Source: Ooceraea biroi
Taxonomy: Eukaryota; Arthropoda; Insecta; Hymenoptera; Formicidae
Direction: 5' to 3'
Length of the DNA: 64,000 bases
Assembly (NCBI RefSeq): GCF_003672135.1
Contig: NC_039511.1
Span: forward strand, 5,730,464 to 5,794,463
Position 1 is the first letter of the stretch; each line of letters starts with the position of its first letter. Below the pieces are notes generated by a model, which saw only the letters and a program-made list of their open reading frames with translations, was not told the DNA's origin and searched no databases. The position numbers and the translations under genes were made by a program. Below, in pieces: positions 1 through 12,700 of this stretch.

Positions 1-3000
1 AAGTCCAGCATTGGTTGTTCTAAGTCACCAGCTGCTGTTTCTGATGTAACAATGCTACGATGAGTAATATGCTCGGTCGTAGCTATTGCGGAAATCGTTT
101 CTTCGCGTTTTAATTCGCTGATGTTATCAGTTGTAGTCACCTCAGCAGCTTGGGCCACTATGTGAGTTGCAATATCAAAACTAGCGGATTTAGATTCCGG
201 TTTTTCCATTTCTGTAAGTATGCTTTCTTTATCGCTGGTTGTGACAGATGAAACAACAATGCCTTCTCCTATCACGAATTCAAGATTAGCTTGTCTCTCT
301 GATGTTGGTATGTGAGGCAAAGGTTTCTCCGTTTCTCTTGTTTGGATTTCTTCAGCAACGGCTGTTTCAAACGGCAATAATATCGTTTTAGGATGTGCTT
401 CTTCAGTAGGTTTGGTCAACAGCTCGGTTAAAGCGACGTCACTGATAATTTCGAATTTCGACGCTATTCCTTGCGTTACTACATCGATTGTAGCTTCGGC
501 GGTTTTTGGTGCTGGTTTCTCGCTGAATACATCTTCTTTATCCTCAGGATGCGTAAACGCAATTGTCAAACCTTCTCCCTCTTCAAAGGTAACATCAACT
601 TTCTTGGCATCAGGTTTTACATCTGCTGTTAGAGGAGATTCTTTCTCAGATACCGATATTTCCGTCTGCTGTACGATGTCTAATCCACTTTGCAATTGTG
701 TGGCGCTTTCCAGGATTGGTTTTTCTTCTTTCAATTCACTTATATTACTCGCTGGAATTGTCTCCTGAGTTTCAGCTATTTCATGGCCTTCAGTTACATC
801 TAATACAACCTTTCGTTCATCTGGTAACTTTTCTAGCGATAATTCTTCCTCCTTCAATGCGCTCGTTACTTCAGTGACGGTCAATTTCTCCAATTGAGTG
901 CAAACTTCGACTGCGGCGCTCTGTTTAACAGGACGTGTATCTTCCTCCCTGACTCGTTCTGCTTCACCGACATTTGTTTCGGTTACTATTAATTCTTCCA
1001 GAGCGTCCTGTTGCAATAACGCTTTGCTTGATTTTGGCAAATCACTGCTTATCTTTCCAGCACTTTGTTCTACTAGAATCTCTGCCTTGGACGCGATAAT
1101 ATGACCCGTTATAGACGACTCGACAGTGTATTTCTCCGGTCCAGAATTTGGCGTATAAATATTCTCGAGATCATGTGGAATTATTTCCAAGATGCTGGCG
1201 CCCGGTCTTGTCTCTGTAAGTTCAACGTTTGCTATCTTTCCTTCAGGTTTCATGTCCTCTTTATAAATATCTTCCTTCTCTGCAAGTTCTTGCATAGCGA
1301 CGCTGATGGTTTCTATAGGGATATGAGATGGATACGCTTTTCCGCTCATAGGTTTATCTTCTGCCAGATACTCCTCAGTTGGTGATTCCGTTCTTACTTG
1401 CTCGCATATGGGTGCCACTTGCGTTGTATATTCGGTACTTGCAAATACACCTTTAATATCGGCTGCGCTAACGTATTCGGTTTCGTGCTCGCTGGCTACA
1501 ATCATCGTAGTGTGTATACTCTCAATTTGATCCATGGAGACTGTCGCGATCTTGGTATCAGGACCCTTCTCCTCTTTTGCCGGAGCTACATCTTCTGCTG
1601 TGACAGTTTCGCCAACGATTGTCTCTTGCAGACTGACTGCTTCGATCTTAGCCGTTGCGGTTGATAGAGTTTCTTTCATAACTTCACCTAAATTACTTTC
1701 TGGTTGAGTCTCCTGAACTTCGAGCGAGATCATAGGATGACTAGGTACGGTTTTGCCACGATGCGATTCAGGCATCTCGAAGATTTTCAATTCGGCTTCT
1801 TTCTCTATAGAAGTAGTTTGCGATATTTCGACGCCTCTGACAGCATCGTACACTGTCTCGACCGTGAGAGTTTCCGGTTTAGTCTCTTCCTCTATAATAG
1901 CCTCCCGATCATGAGTGAGTGTTTCGAGTACAGTTTTCGCTTCTGTCAATTGAATAGACACGACTCCGCTTTCTGAAACGTACTTGAGTATATCTTTGAA
2001 ATCGGCGGGATAGTCTGCAGTTTGAATTTGAGATACCAATACGTGCTCCTCTGGTCTGACCGATGTTTCTGCCAGTGCTTCGGTCGGTTTCTGATCGGCA
2101 TTGTAAGTTCCCTCGGATTCTTGAACAATCGTATCTGTTACAGAACCAATCTCTAATGAAGATATCGATGTAATAGCTGATTTAGTTACGGGCTTATCCT
2201 CAGGATGATAGTCCTGTTCTTTTTCGGATGTCATCGTCTCTACTGTTACAGCCGACATAATCTCAATAACATCGAGATCTGCTGTAACTTGTTTGCCCTC
2301 TTCGATTGTTAAATTGTCCTCCTTTTGCTGAGCATCAATTGTTGATACTGTAACTCCTTCCAACAGGATAACATTCGGTGTAGCTTCAAAAGTATCTGCT
2401 TTACGCTCGGGAACATATTCTCCTTCACACTCTTGTATCAGATCATGACGGATAACAGCTGTCTCATTTCCATAAGAGATTCCGACCTGAGCTGTTTGAC
2501 TCGGTGGTAATCTACCCGGAATGTATGTACCTTCCTTTTCAGGAGCGTTCATCTCTTCCGTAACGCGTTGCTTTTGTGATATCACTGTTTCCGTGGCAAC
2601 TTCGGTAGGCACTATTAACTCCGGATAATATTTTCCTGGTTTATCTTCGGGACGCACTTCTTCCACTATTAGCGGTTCCATTGCACTGATATTAATTCGT
2701 GGTTTCGTAGGTGTCGTCTTTGTAGGCTCTAGCTTATCTTCAACTAGACCTTCCTGAATTTCATAAACCGAGAGACCGACTTGTGGCAAAATGGTGTCTT
2801 CCGCTTTGATGCCTAAGGGCGTTATGAAATCTTCAGTAGGTATTTCACTTTGGTTGATTATGGTTTCGCTAACAGTCGTAGCTTCTTGTACGGTAACCTG
2901 TACGTCTGCCTTTCGGCTTGTTTCTGGCATGGCCAAAGTTAAATTAGATACATCGTCACCCTGTGTCAGTGTTTCGCTAATGAGAAGACTTTCCTTTGTT

Positions 3001-3706
3001 ATTACAGATGACGTAGCTTCGTAAGAAGTGGCTTTGAAAGTGTCTGAAAATTCATCAGTATATATCTGCGCAGTAGTTTCTGTGGTAGAATATGGCTCCA
3101 TCGGTGAGATTGATATTGATGCTTTGCGTTCGATGGGCTTGTCTCTTGTCACTTCATCAACTTCTTTCTCATGTACCGACGTCGTCTGCCCTGTTAACGC
3201 CACGACAGTGTCCAATATGTATTTCGCTTTATCCGAGTCGGGCTTGCCAGGCGCCTGCTCGATCGTACGATCTAGCGGTACTACTTGGTTACGTTGGCTG
3301 GATACATTTAGAGCAATAGACGACATTAATTCATCCTTTATTACTTCGAATTCTTCTATTTCTTCCAGTTGAATTTCATCTTTACCAATATCCGGTCTTT
3401 TTGGAACTAATGTCTTTCTAACTTTCTTAATTACCTCTTCTTCTTCCTCTACGTCTATCTGTTTTTCTTCATCTTGCTTCTGTTTACGAATCAATCTGCC
3501 TTTCGAGTCCCGTTCGAGTTCGATAATCTCTTCCTCGATTTCTTCTATGTCCTTTTTCTTTTCTTTCTCAGTCTCTTCGATTTCCTCAATTTTAACAATT
3601 TGAACCCCCTCTTCCCTATCTTGTGTTGTTTCTTCGATTTGATCCCTCGGTTTCCTATCTTTGCGTTTGCGCAGTGTTGTGTGTGCCTGCCGTGTGTCCT
3701 CGTATT
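1..3706 (-). CDS. sls: sls exon 53: long spring-region exon, truncated by window
   Basis: Open from acceptor tccacag at 3707 to the window edge, over 1,235 codons. It starts EYEDTRQAHTTLRKRKDRK, followed by an acidic stretch (EEIEETEKEKKKDIEEIEE). Then come loose repeats of about 70-80 residues with KPGKYYPE / GTYIPGRLP motifs and Thr/Val/Ser-rich ETV-type strands. The low Pro and high Ser/Thr/Glu content fits the extensible unique region of long Sallimus isoforms rather than PEVK. The C-terminal Ig/FnIII part is beyond the left edge. Confidence 0.9.
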
Positions 3707-6700
3707 CTGTGGAAAGTATGTGAGAATTTTGTGTCAGACGCGAGTGTTGCGTGATGTTTTTGCTTTTGTTTCTACATTTTTTCATTCATTCTTCCTTTCT
3801 CTCTCTCTGTTATTTTCTCTCTTACAATTATACTATTATACATTTTCTTGTTCTTCACATTTGCAAATTCATTACTAAAGAGTATTTGTTTGCCTACTAC
3901 ACGAATGTGCTCAACAAAAAAAACAAGTGGCAATTTTTTAAGTGTCTAGAAATGTGTAAAATAAGTATAATGATATCGGTTTTATAAAATGTATTATCAT
4001 TAATCTTAATCATACTATACTTTTTTTGTGTTGAGCAAAATATTAATAAATATAACTTACATTTCGAGACATAATCGGTGTAGTGCGAGCAATCACCAAA
4101 TCGAAGCGAAGCAACAAGTTGAGCGAAGCATTGATTTTAAAGCTCGTATGAAGATATGTAGCTCACAGAATAATTAAAATGTGATAGAAGGAAATATATT
4201 ATACATAATAAAAGGATGGGATGTATCGCGTGTGGAAAGCATAGCGGCATAAGCGAAAAAAATCGCACTGATATTATTCGATTATGTAAAGCTTCATGCA
4301 TCTGAAAACATAGTAAAACGATCATTATAACAGCGATAAACATTATTTGCTGTTGACCATACATCCTTCTTACTAGACTTTACATATTACTTAGAAACGG
4401 AGAAGTCGTTTAAAAATACTGTGTAATAAGAAATATCACGTTTTAAAAATTAAATTGTGTTTCTACGAACCTAAAATAATTTTAATTTACAAATTTAAGC
4501 ATATTATTATGTGAAATGCTATTAACGGAATGTGCGTTTAAATGAAATCAAATTAATTAAAATTACAAATACACGGTGTAGCATTAACTGTAAACTGACA
4601 GTAAAACTATGCAGAATTATGATAGAAGCACTGCTTATTTTGACAGCATTGATTTGTTAAAATTGTAGATCATATAAATAGTCACATGCTTCGAAATTTG
4701 TTATTTCGAACCTTTAATTTCTCGAATATCCTGCAAGTGAGTAGCTTTCCTCTCATCTCTCTTTTCTGAAATTAGAAAATTTAGAATTATATAAATGAAA
4801 AAGCTACATATAAATATTTACCTATAAATTTTTTTAGCTTACATATAAATATTGGCTTGACCGGAAAGTCCATGCAGATTTTTTTAGCACAATTTAAATG
4901 CACTTTGCATTCAGAATTAATGCAAAGAATTAATATACAGATTTTCCGGGTAACCCAATAATTGTTTTAAGATTTTTGTCTTTAGGAAAATTATACAATC
5001 TACAAACTCGGCTTACCCATAAAATGAACCTCCATTTTGTGAACGACATCTACTCTTTCAGTAGCGCGTTCTTCAGTTTCGACCTACGAAAAGAAGAGAA
5101 TGAAAAGGCAATACTTTAATATTTTATCGAAGACAAACCGTATAGAAAGAAATAGAGGGAGAGAGAGAGGTAAAGAGAAAGAGAAAAGAAGAGAAAGCGA
5201 GAGAAAGAGGCAGAGAGAGATAGAGGAAGGGAGAAAAGAGGAGAAGAAAAAATACTTAGAAAATTGTTAGAAACTTAGATAATATTTATAATATATCTTA
5301 ATACCTCGGAAATTTCTGTAACTTCCCAAGCGCGTGGTCTGAAATCTTCCGGAGCAAAATGTGTGATAACTTCTTCTACGGTAGCATGTTGTAGCTCGAC
5401 CATCCTCATAAAAGCACGAAAACCGACTGTTGCTGCGACGAAACTCTCATCAGCCGTTGTCTCCTCGGTAAGTACTTGCGTGATTAGGGGACCATGGCCC
5501 TTTCTCTCTACTAATTGAACCAAAGCGTTTTGCGCATCGGGTGTTTTTAGAGCAGGAAAGATCTCAGTCCTGTAAAGGCACTCGTTTATTTCATTAACGG
5601 AGACACCTTGTCGAACCAAGTAGCCAATCGTCGCGAGTTCTCGAAGGGGAGATTCTCCCGGACCAAACTCCTTCGCATCAAACATTTCCATTATATCGTC
5701 CACTTCTCGAGCTATGTTTTCTTTCTGTCGCTCTACGATCTCCTTTACAGTAATTTCTTCTTTAATTTTCTCTGCCTTCATCTTCTTTACTTTCTTCTGC
5801 TTCTCTATGCGTTTTGTTTCTACTTGTGTTTCAGAAACTGAAACTTGTTGTAGAATTTCCGAGGTAACTTCAGCGTGATCCACCTTTGTTTCGACGGTGA
5901 AATCAGGGGCAATATCTTCACTTGTAATTTCTGATATAATAACACTTTCCCGCTCTTCGACAATACGTTTGGCGCGTTCTTCGGCTTTAGGTACGAGCTC
6001 TCGAGGCTTTTGATTGTCAATTTTCTTCAGAGAAGCTGTTGCTTCGGTCATAATTGGTTCTTGGATCGGTACTATCCTTCGTGCTCTGGAAACCTAAAAC
6101 ATGAAAGACAGGATGATAGTTACATGAAATCTTACAAACAGATACAGTTGCGTAAAACTATAAATAATTTATATTGCAATACCTCCTCAGGTTTCTCTTC
6201 TATAATTTTTGTAGTTTCCAGTATTTGCGTCTCTTCAACATCGACAATTCTCCTGAAAATACAAAAGACAAATCTATATAATTTGCAAACGAAATAAGTG
6301 TAATATATAATGTAATAATTAAATAAGCGCAGTATAGAATTACTGACTTCTCTTCCGGTTGTTCTTTCGGTACGATTTTTTCTTCATGGATCTCTTCTTT
6401 ATCGATTTTGATACGTTCGGCTTTTACTTTCTCTTTGATTTCCTTCGCTTTCTTTAGTTCAGGTTTCTTCTTTTTAGAGGGCTTTTCTTCGTGTTTCTTT
6501 GGTTTTATTTCTAGTTTCTCTTCCTCTTTGATTGTGTCGTCTGGTTTTGGTCCTAGTTCGCTTACAGTATCAACACGCAGTTTGGCTTTTGTTACTTCCA
6601 TGCCAATTTCGCTAGTAGCTTTGCAAATGTATGTGGCGTCATCCTCTTTGGTAGCCCGCTTGATTGTTAGAATGGTTTTATTTTCTTCTTCATATATGCG

Positions 6701-9700
6701 CACTTTCACATTTTCCGTATTCATTATAAGCTTATCATTTTTATACCAAACAATATCTAGAAATTAAAGATATAATAAAAAGTTATACAACTTGTGAATT
6801 TTATATTTATATATTTATCCATATATAATATTTACCTGGTTTGGGATTACCAGAGTAGACGCATTCAAACAAAGCGACGTCTCCTTCCTTTGTGTAAACA
6901 TCCGTTATTTCTTGGATAAAACGTGGAACAGATTGTGTAGCTGAAAATATCATATGACATTCTTGACATATTCCTTCGAGACTAAATGCGCAAAAACGGT
7001 TTAACCCTTTGAGGCACGCATTTTTCAGAAAATCCGAATCACATGAAAATTTATATGCGGGGGTTTCTGGGGTCGCTGATGACGAATCCGTTATCAGATT
7101 TTCGAAATTCAAGATGGCGGATCCAAGATGGCGGACGCAAAAATGAAAAATCGCGAATTTTAGAATTTGGGCCTCAGATTCGTAATCAGCGACTCAAAAA
7201 ACCCCCAAATCTTGATTTTGAGCAAAAAATTCACTCATACTTCGTGGGAAATTATTTTTTCTGTAAAAATGTGTATTTTTCACATTTTGTTTATTTATAA
7301 TAAATGGACAACTTATGCAAAACACTTGTCAACCTTTCATATATGTTCCCGTATCATATAAGAAGCTAAAAAACGCAAAAAACCCGACAAGAATTCCTCA
7401 AATATGAAATATTTCATGAAAATGTGAGAATAAATAGGTGGTACGTATACGTACCACTATGCCTCAAAGGGTTAAATAAATTTCTTACCTGATTCTTTGC
7501 TTGACGCCGAGATTGCTCTCATAAATCTGTCAGTAGTCTAATTAGCAAAAACACACAAAAGTTCATGCATGGTTATTCCCAAACGATATATTGCTATGAT
7601 TAGTTTCAAGTAAAATACTACCTGACATCGTGCCTCTTTCGTCCTCGGTTCGATACTCATCACATGATACTTCAGACACATATACATTGTCTGCTAATCC
7701 GAGATTTCCGCTGCATTGACTTTCAAGCAATAAGAATTCTTGTAACTCCTCTTGGCTATCCGCTGTGTGCAGTTGCTGAAATGATTCCAGATCAATCTCT
7801 CTCGGTTCTAATGGAAACATTCGCGGATCCATGACGTAATTTTCATAACGTCGCTCCCTTGAATATTTTGAGACTGGAATTCTGGACTTTGGATACGTAT
7901 GATACTTTCTATTATAATTATAAACCGGTTTAACTACAAGTTCTTTAGGAATTGTTTTATGTATCTTTGTGTCCGGATTGCGTTGGTCGCTCATTTTTGC
8001 TGTTTCGCTTTTTTCTTCAATTGGTGATTGATATTCTTGAATTTTTTTTTCATGCTTCATAGACGGAAATTCAGCAAAATTCTTTTTGTACTCAGTTGGA
8101 TCCACAGGTAATTGTTTTGATGTGTTCAATATTTCGATCATATTTTCATTATATTTTTGATGTTTTATGTTCATGTCTTGCGTATTTAAAATCGACATAG
8201 AATTATCTTTCAAATCAATAACTGATGATGTAGAAGGGATTTCTTCAACGGCAAAATCGTATTTTCCCACATTATTAGCTTTAGGTTCGACAAATGCATC
8301 TGTTTCATTGTCGATGTTCATTAAAGTCCTCGTTGATGAAAATTCGCTTATCACAGTTGAACTGTCCCTTTGAGAACTCTCGTCTTTCAATGCACGGTCA
8401 TCCAAGCTGTCACTTGAATAGCTACACTCTGCATCATTCAGCATGCAATCAGTCACGTCCAGACGACGAGTGCGATTCTTACCTCTTAGAGCCTCCTGCA
8501 TCTCTTCCATGTGTGTGACCCACTCTGGTTTTCGGTACTCTTTAGTTCCGAGTATACCTAGTCGACAGAATGACAATGAGTAACGTATAGCAAATATATA
8601 ACGAATCCCTTCCATCTCACCAGTATTTAACTAAAAGCTTTTAGCCGAGATTGAAGAGATTCATGGACTTGCATAGAACGCAATAGATAAAATAATAAAT
8701 AGTGTAAGTAGAGGATGTTGCAAGTGTTTGGTGTGGATAATGTCAGGAATGTGGAATAATTAGCGGGTTTTTACCGGGAGGCTATAGAGAAGTGCTTTGA
8801 TGACGTTTCTCCAATCGAAGAGCACAGCTGAAAAGAATTTAACTTAAACGAATTAGCAAAGTCTTTGGAAATTCTATAGAAGATATTACCTTCTACTGAT
8901 AGATACGTCATTGTAGTCGACACACCGAGTGGATTGTATGCTTCAAACACTATTTCACCAGTGTCGTCGGGGAATGTTTCGGCAATTGTCAGCACTGACG
9001 TACCATCTTCAAATTCCTCGATCTGGAATTCTTGCGATGGAATGATTTCCACGCCCTGCTTGTACCATTTTCCCTTCGGTTTTGGTTTACCTTTCACTTT
9101 TACTTCCAATCTGTGCGGGAAGAGATATGCATAAGCATCTAAATATGATATATCGAATATATCGTAAATGTCTTTTTATCTTTACATTAAATGTATCTTA
9201 CCTAGTTAATTCCCCGTCTTTGGTAGGAACTAACTGAGGAAGAGTCTTGATTATTTCTGGAGCGGATTCTTCTACGTCAGTGTCGAAGATCGGAGTTTCC
9301 TAAAGACAGAAAAATGAATTTCAATGTCCAATATTGCATCTAGTACAGTCTAATACAGTCTTTGACTAATTTTTATTTCAGTTATAATCATATTTACTTT
9401 TGGAGATAGAAGATCTTCTTCTGATCCTGTAGTAAGTGACGTCGCGACTATCGACGATGCAATTTCTGAGTCAGGCACATACTCGTAAGCTAGAAGTTAA
9501 TTTCATTATGATAAAGTAGAAAAACTGCGGTAAACTTTTTACAGTTATGAATTTGCAACAAACAACGTTACCTTCGACAACGAGCGACGATTTGCAGACA
9601 GCTTCGCCAACGGGATTTACAGCACGGCAAGTGTATTCTCCAGCATCCTCTGGGAATACTTCAGTAATAGCCAGGCTGCACACGCCCTCCATATCTTGGA

Positions 9701-12700
9701 CAATCGTAATTTCTTTGCCTTCTTTGATCGATTTTTCATTGTGATACCATTCTACTCTAGGCGTCGGTTTTCCTTCAACGATACAAGTCAGATTGACGCT
9801 CTCACCATCCATGACTCTTACGGGTGAGAGTCTCTTAACGAATGTCGGTGAAACTAATTCAACTGCTTCCTCCCATGTTGTTTCGGTGATATTCACAGTA
9901 GCTGTACAAGTTACAGAGCCACCAACATTCTCAGCACGGCAGGTGTAGCTGCCGGCGAGTTCCGGTGTGACTTGTTTCACCATTAAGATTGATCGATTCT
10001 CTTGAGTCACAATCCTTACTTGTGGCGTTGACTGCAAAAAAGCAAACAAGAATTATATTCCTCTTATTATATTAATCTTATGAAATTTGGGATAAAATTT
10101 TATGTTCTATATAAAAATCAAAAGATAATTTAGCATTGTATTGTATTATAAAAAGAACAATGTAGGATGAATTACCTCAAGTGGTTTGCTTTCATGAAAC
10201 CATTGGAAGGATGCTGTGGGATATGATTCTACCCGTGTTTCCATGATAACAACTTCTCCTTCAGCAACGAGTTGGGGCTGAATTGGTTCCACAAATCTCG
10301 GCGCTTTCACTTCGCTCGTAGTATCTTTGCGTTCCTTAATGGTGACGGAACTTGAACTTCTTGCTTCACCGACTTCATTCTGAACTCTGATCTCATACTT
10401 CCCGCTATCTTTCTTCGTGACATCAGATATGATCAATTCGGCTGTGCTTTCGTAAACATTTATCTTGCGCTTGTCAGTTGGTGTAATCTCAACACCATTC
10501 CGGTACCACTTAACTTCAGGCTTTGGCACGCCTTCGAAGTCAGCTAAAAGTTTCAGAGGCTTTCCACGCTCTGCTACGAGAGCAGGCAGAGGTCGTGTAA
10601 TTCGCGGTGCTCTAAGCACAATTGGTTTGCTTACTTTAACGATGTTACTAATTACCAAGTTGGCTCTGCATTCAGCACGACCGTATTTATTTACAGCACG
10701 TACGCGATAAATCGTTTCATCCTCAGGCGTTGGTTCTAAAATTTGAAGCTTAGCTTCTCCAGTTTCCGGGTTGAAAGTTATTTCGGTTTTTTCGTTTGGT
10801 TTTACTTCTTTCTCACCGCGATACCATTTTACTTCTGGTACTGGTGTACCTGTTACAACACATTCCAATAAAGCAGGTGTATGTTCTTCGATCATTAGCG
10901 GTTTAATTGGCGTTGGGAAATGCGGTGCTATGCCTTCCTCTTCTTTTTCTGAAAAAGCGATGTCACGTAATGTATTTATGCAGTATTAGAAATTAAAAGA
11001 TAAAGTTACTAACACACAGCGTGCATCATAGATATAATTATGTAGCATTTATGATTCACAACACATCGTTAATCATTCGAATATCACGCAGGGTGATCAA
11101 CGCTATTTCCGTTCCATACTGAAAAGTATCACACTATCCTGGCAGATTCTGACAGGCAATGACAGTGCGTTCGAATCTTATCGCAGCGCACCGTTAGTTA
11201 CAAATTGAAAAGTTTTACTAAAATGAAATTTTCACAAACTTTATTACGAGAAAGCATAAGAAAGTAAGGCAACTTGATACTTTTGTATATAAAATAATAA
11301 AAATAAAAATATAATATATATAAAATAGTAAAAGTACGATCGCGCCGCTTAATACTTTTCAGCATAAAACATAAAAGATCACACCGCTTGTCACTTTTAG
11401 ACATGAAATAGCAGAAGCACAATCGCTCCGTTCGATACTTTTCGTGCATATCTTGTAATTAATGCTATTCAATGATATTCAAGCGGTTAATTTTTTCTGA
11501 TGAGAAATTTCTTTAAGATTTTTGATATATAAAGACATGCTATGTACATGTGTATGCGTATGTGTGGTAATTGTTCATGGCAATTGTTAATTTTATAAAA
11601 ATATTATAAGTGTTATATATTCGTGATATTTTAACGCGAATTAAGTAATAAATCTTCATTCTTTAAGATATTAAAAAATCAACTATATAACTATATAAAT
11701 AACTATATATAACTATTTATGTAAATTTTAGTTAAAATCAAGATTTTACACTCCACAATGCTACTACCGAATATCACGAGATTGACAGTAGACGTTGCTA
11801 CTCCAGCTGGGTTGGATGCTCTGCAAGAATACATGGCAACATCTTCTTCTTTGACTTTTGTTATTTCTAAAGTTGCAGTTGTCTCAAATATCGTCATCGT
11901 GTATTTTTCACTTGCATGGAGTTCTTGTTCGTTTTTATACCAAGATATTTCGGGTACGGGATTTCCTATTACAGTACACGTGAATTTGGCAGGTTTTTCA
12001 AACTCAGCGATAACAGGTTGTAATTTCTGGATAAATCGTGGAGCAATAGTTTTATCTTTATCCATGATAGATATGTCGACCTGAGTACGTGGTCTGCGTT
12101 TTCTCTTACGATCTTCTACTTGCGTAATATCTTTTTTGACTTGTAATTCAACATCTTCAACAATTTCCTTAATTTCTTTCGTTTCTGTCATAACCTCTGG
12201 TTTTTCCTCAACAGGCATGATTTCTTCGGGTATCTTTTCCTTTTTCCTAAATACTGTTTTAACCGTTTCAATAATGGTTTCTTCTTTATCTTCCACTTTT
12301 GTTGTTTGCTCCTCAAGTTTTACAGGTTTTAATTTAATTTCCTCTGGTTTTTCTTCTTTTTTCGGTTTCTTTTTAGGAACTGGTTTCAATTGAATTGTAT
12401 CCTTTTCAATGAGTTCAGATACTTTTTCATCTTTAATTGGAATTGCAATTGGTACATGTTCTTCAGGCTGTGCAGTTTCAGATTTTTCCACCTTTATTTC
12501 TTCGGGAAGTTTCTGTTTCTTTTTCCTCCATGAAACTTCGCTTGTTATAATATCTTCAATTACTTTTTCTTCTTTATGCAATTGCACAGGTTCTACTTTC
12601 TTTTCAACAAGTTCTTGAATATCTTCGGTCGTTTCTTTTTGTTCACAAACTTCTGTAACTGATTCTTCTTGATCAATGGGCACTACTGTAACCTCCTCTC

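Noticed and set aside
1..3987. Several plus-strand open frames of 60-134 codons
   Set aside because: They lie opposite the long minus-strand spring exon, which is open for its whole length and joins in phase to exon 52.
4057..4135. Minus-strand piece reading LVIARTTPIMSRN before a gtaagt donor
   Set aside because: No believable acceptor upstream, and exon 52 joins directly to exon 53 in phase.
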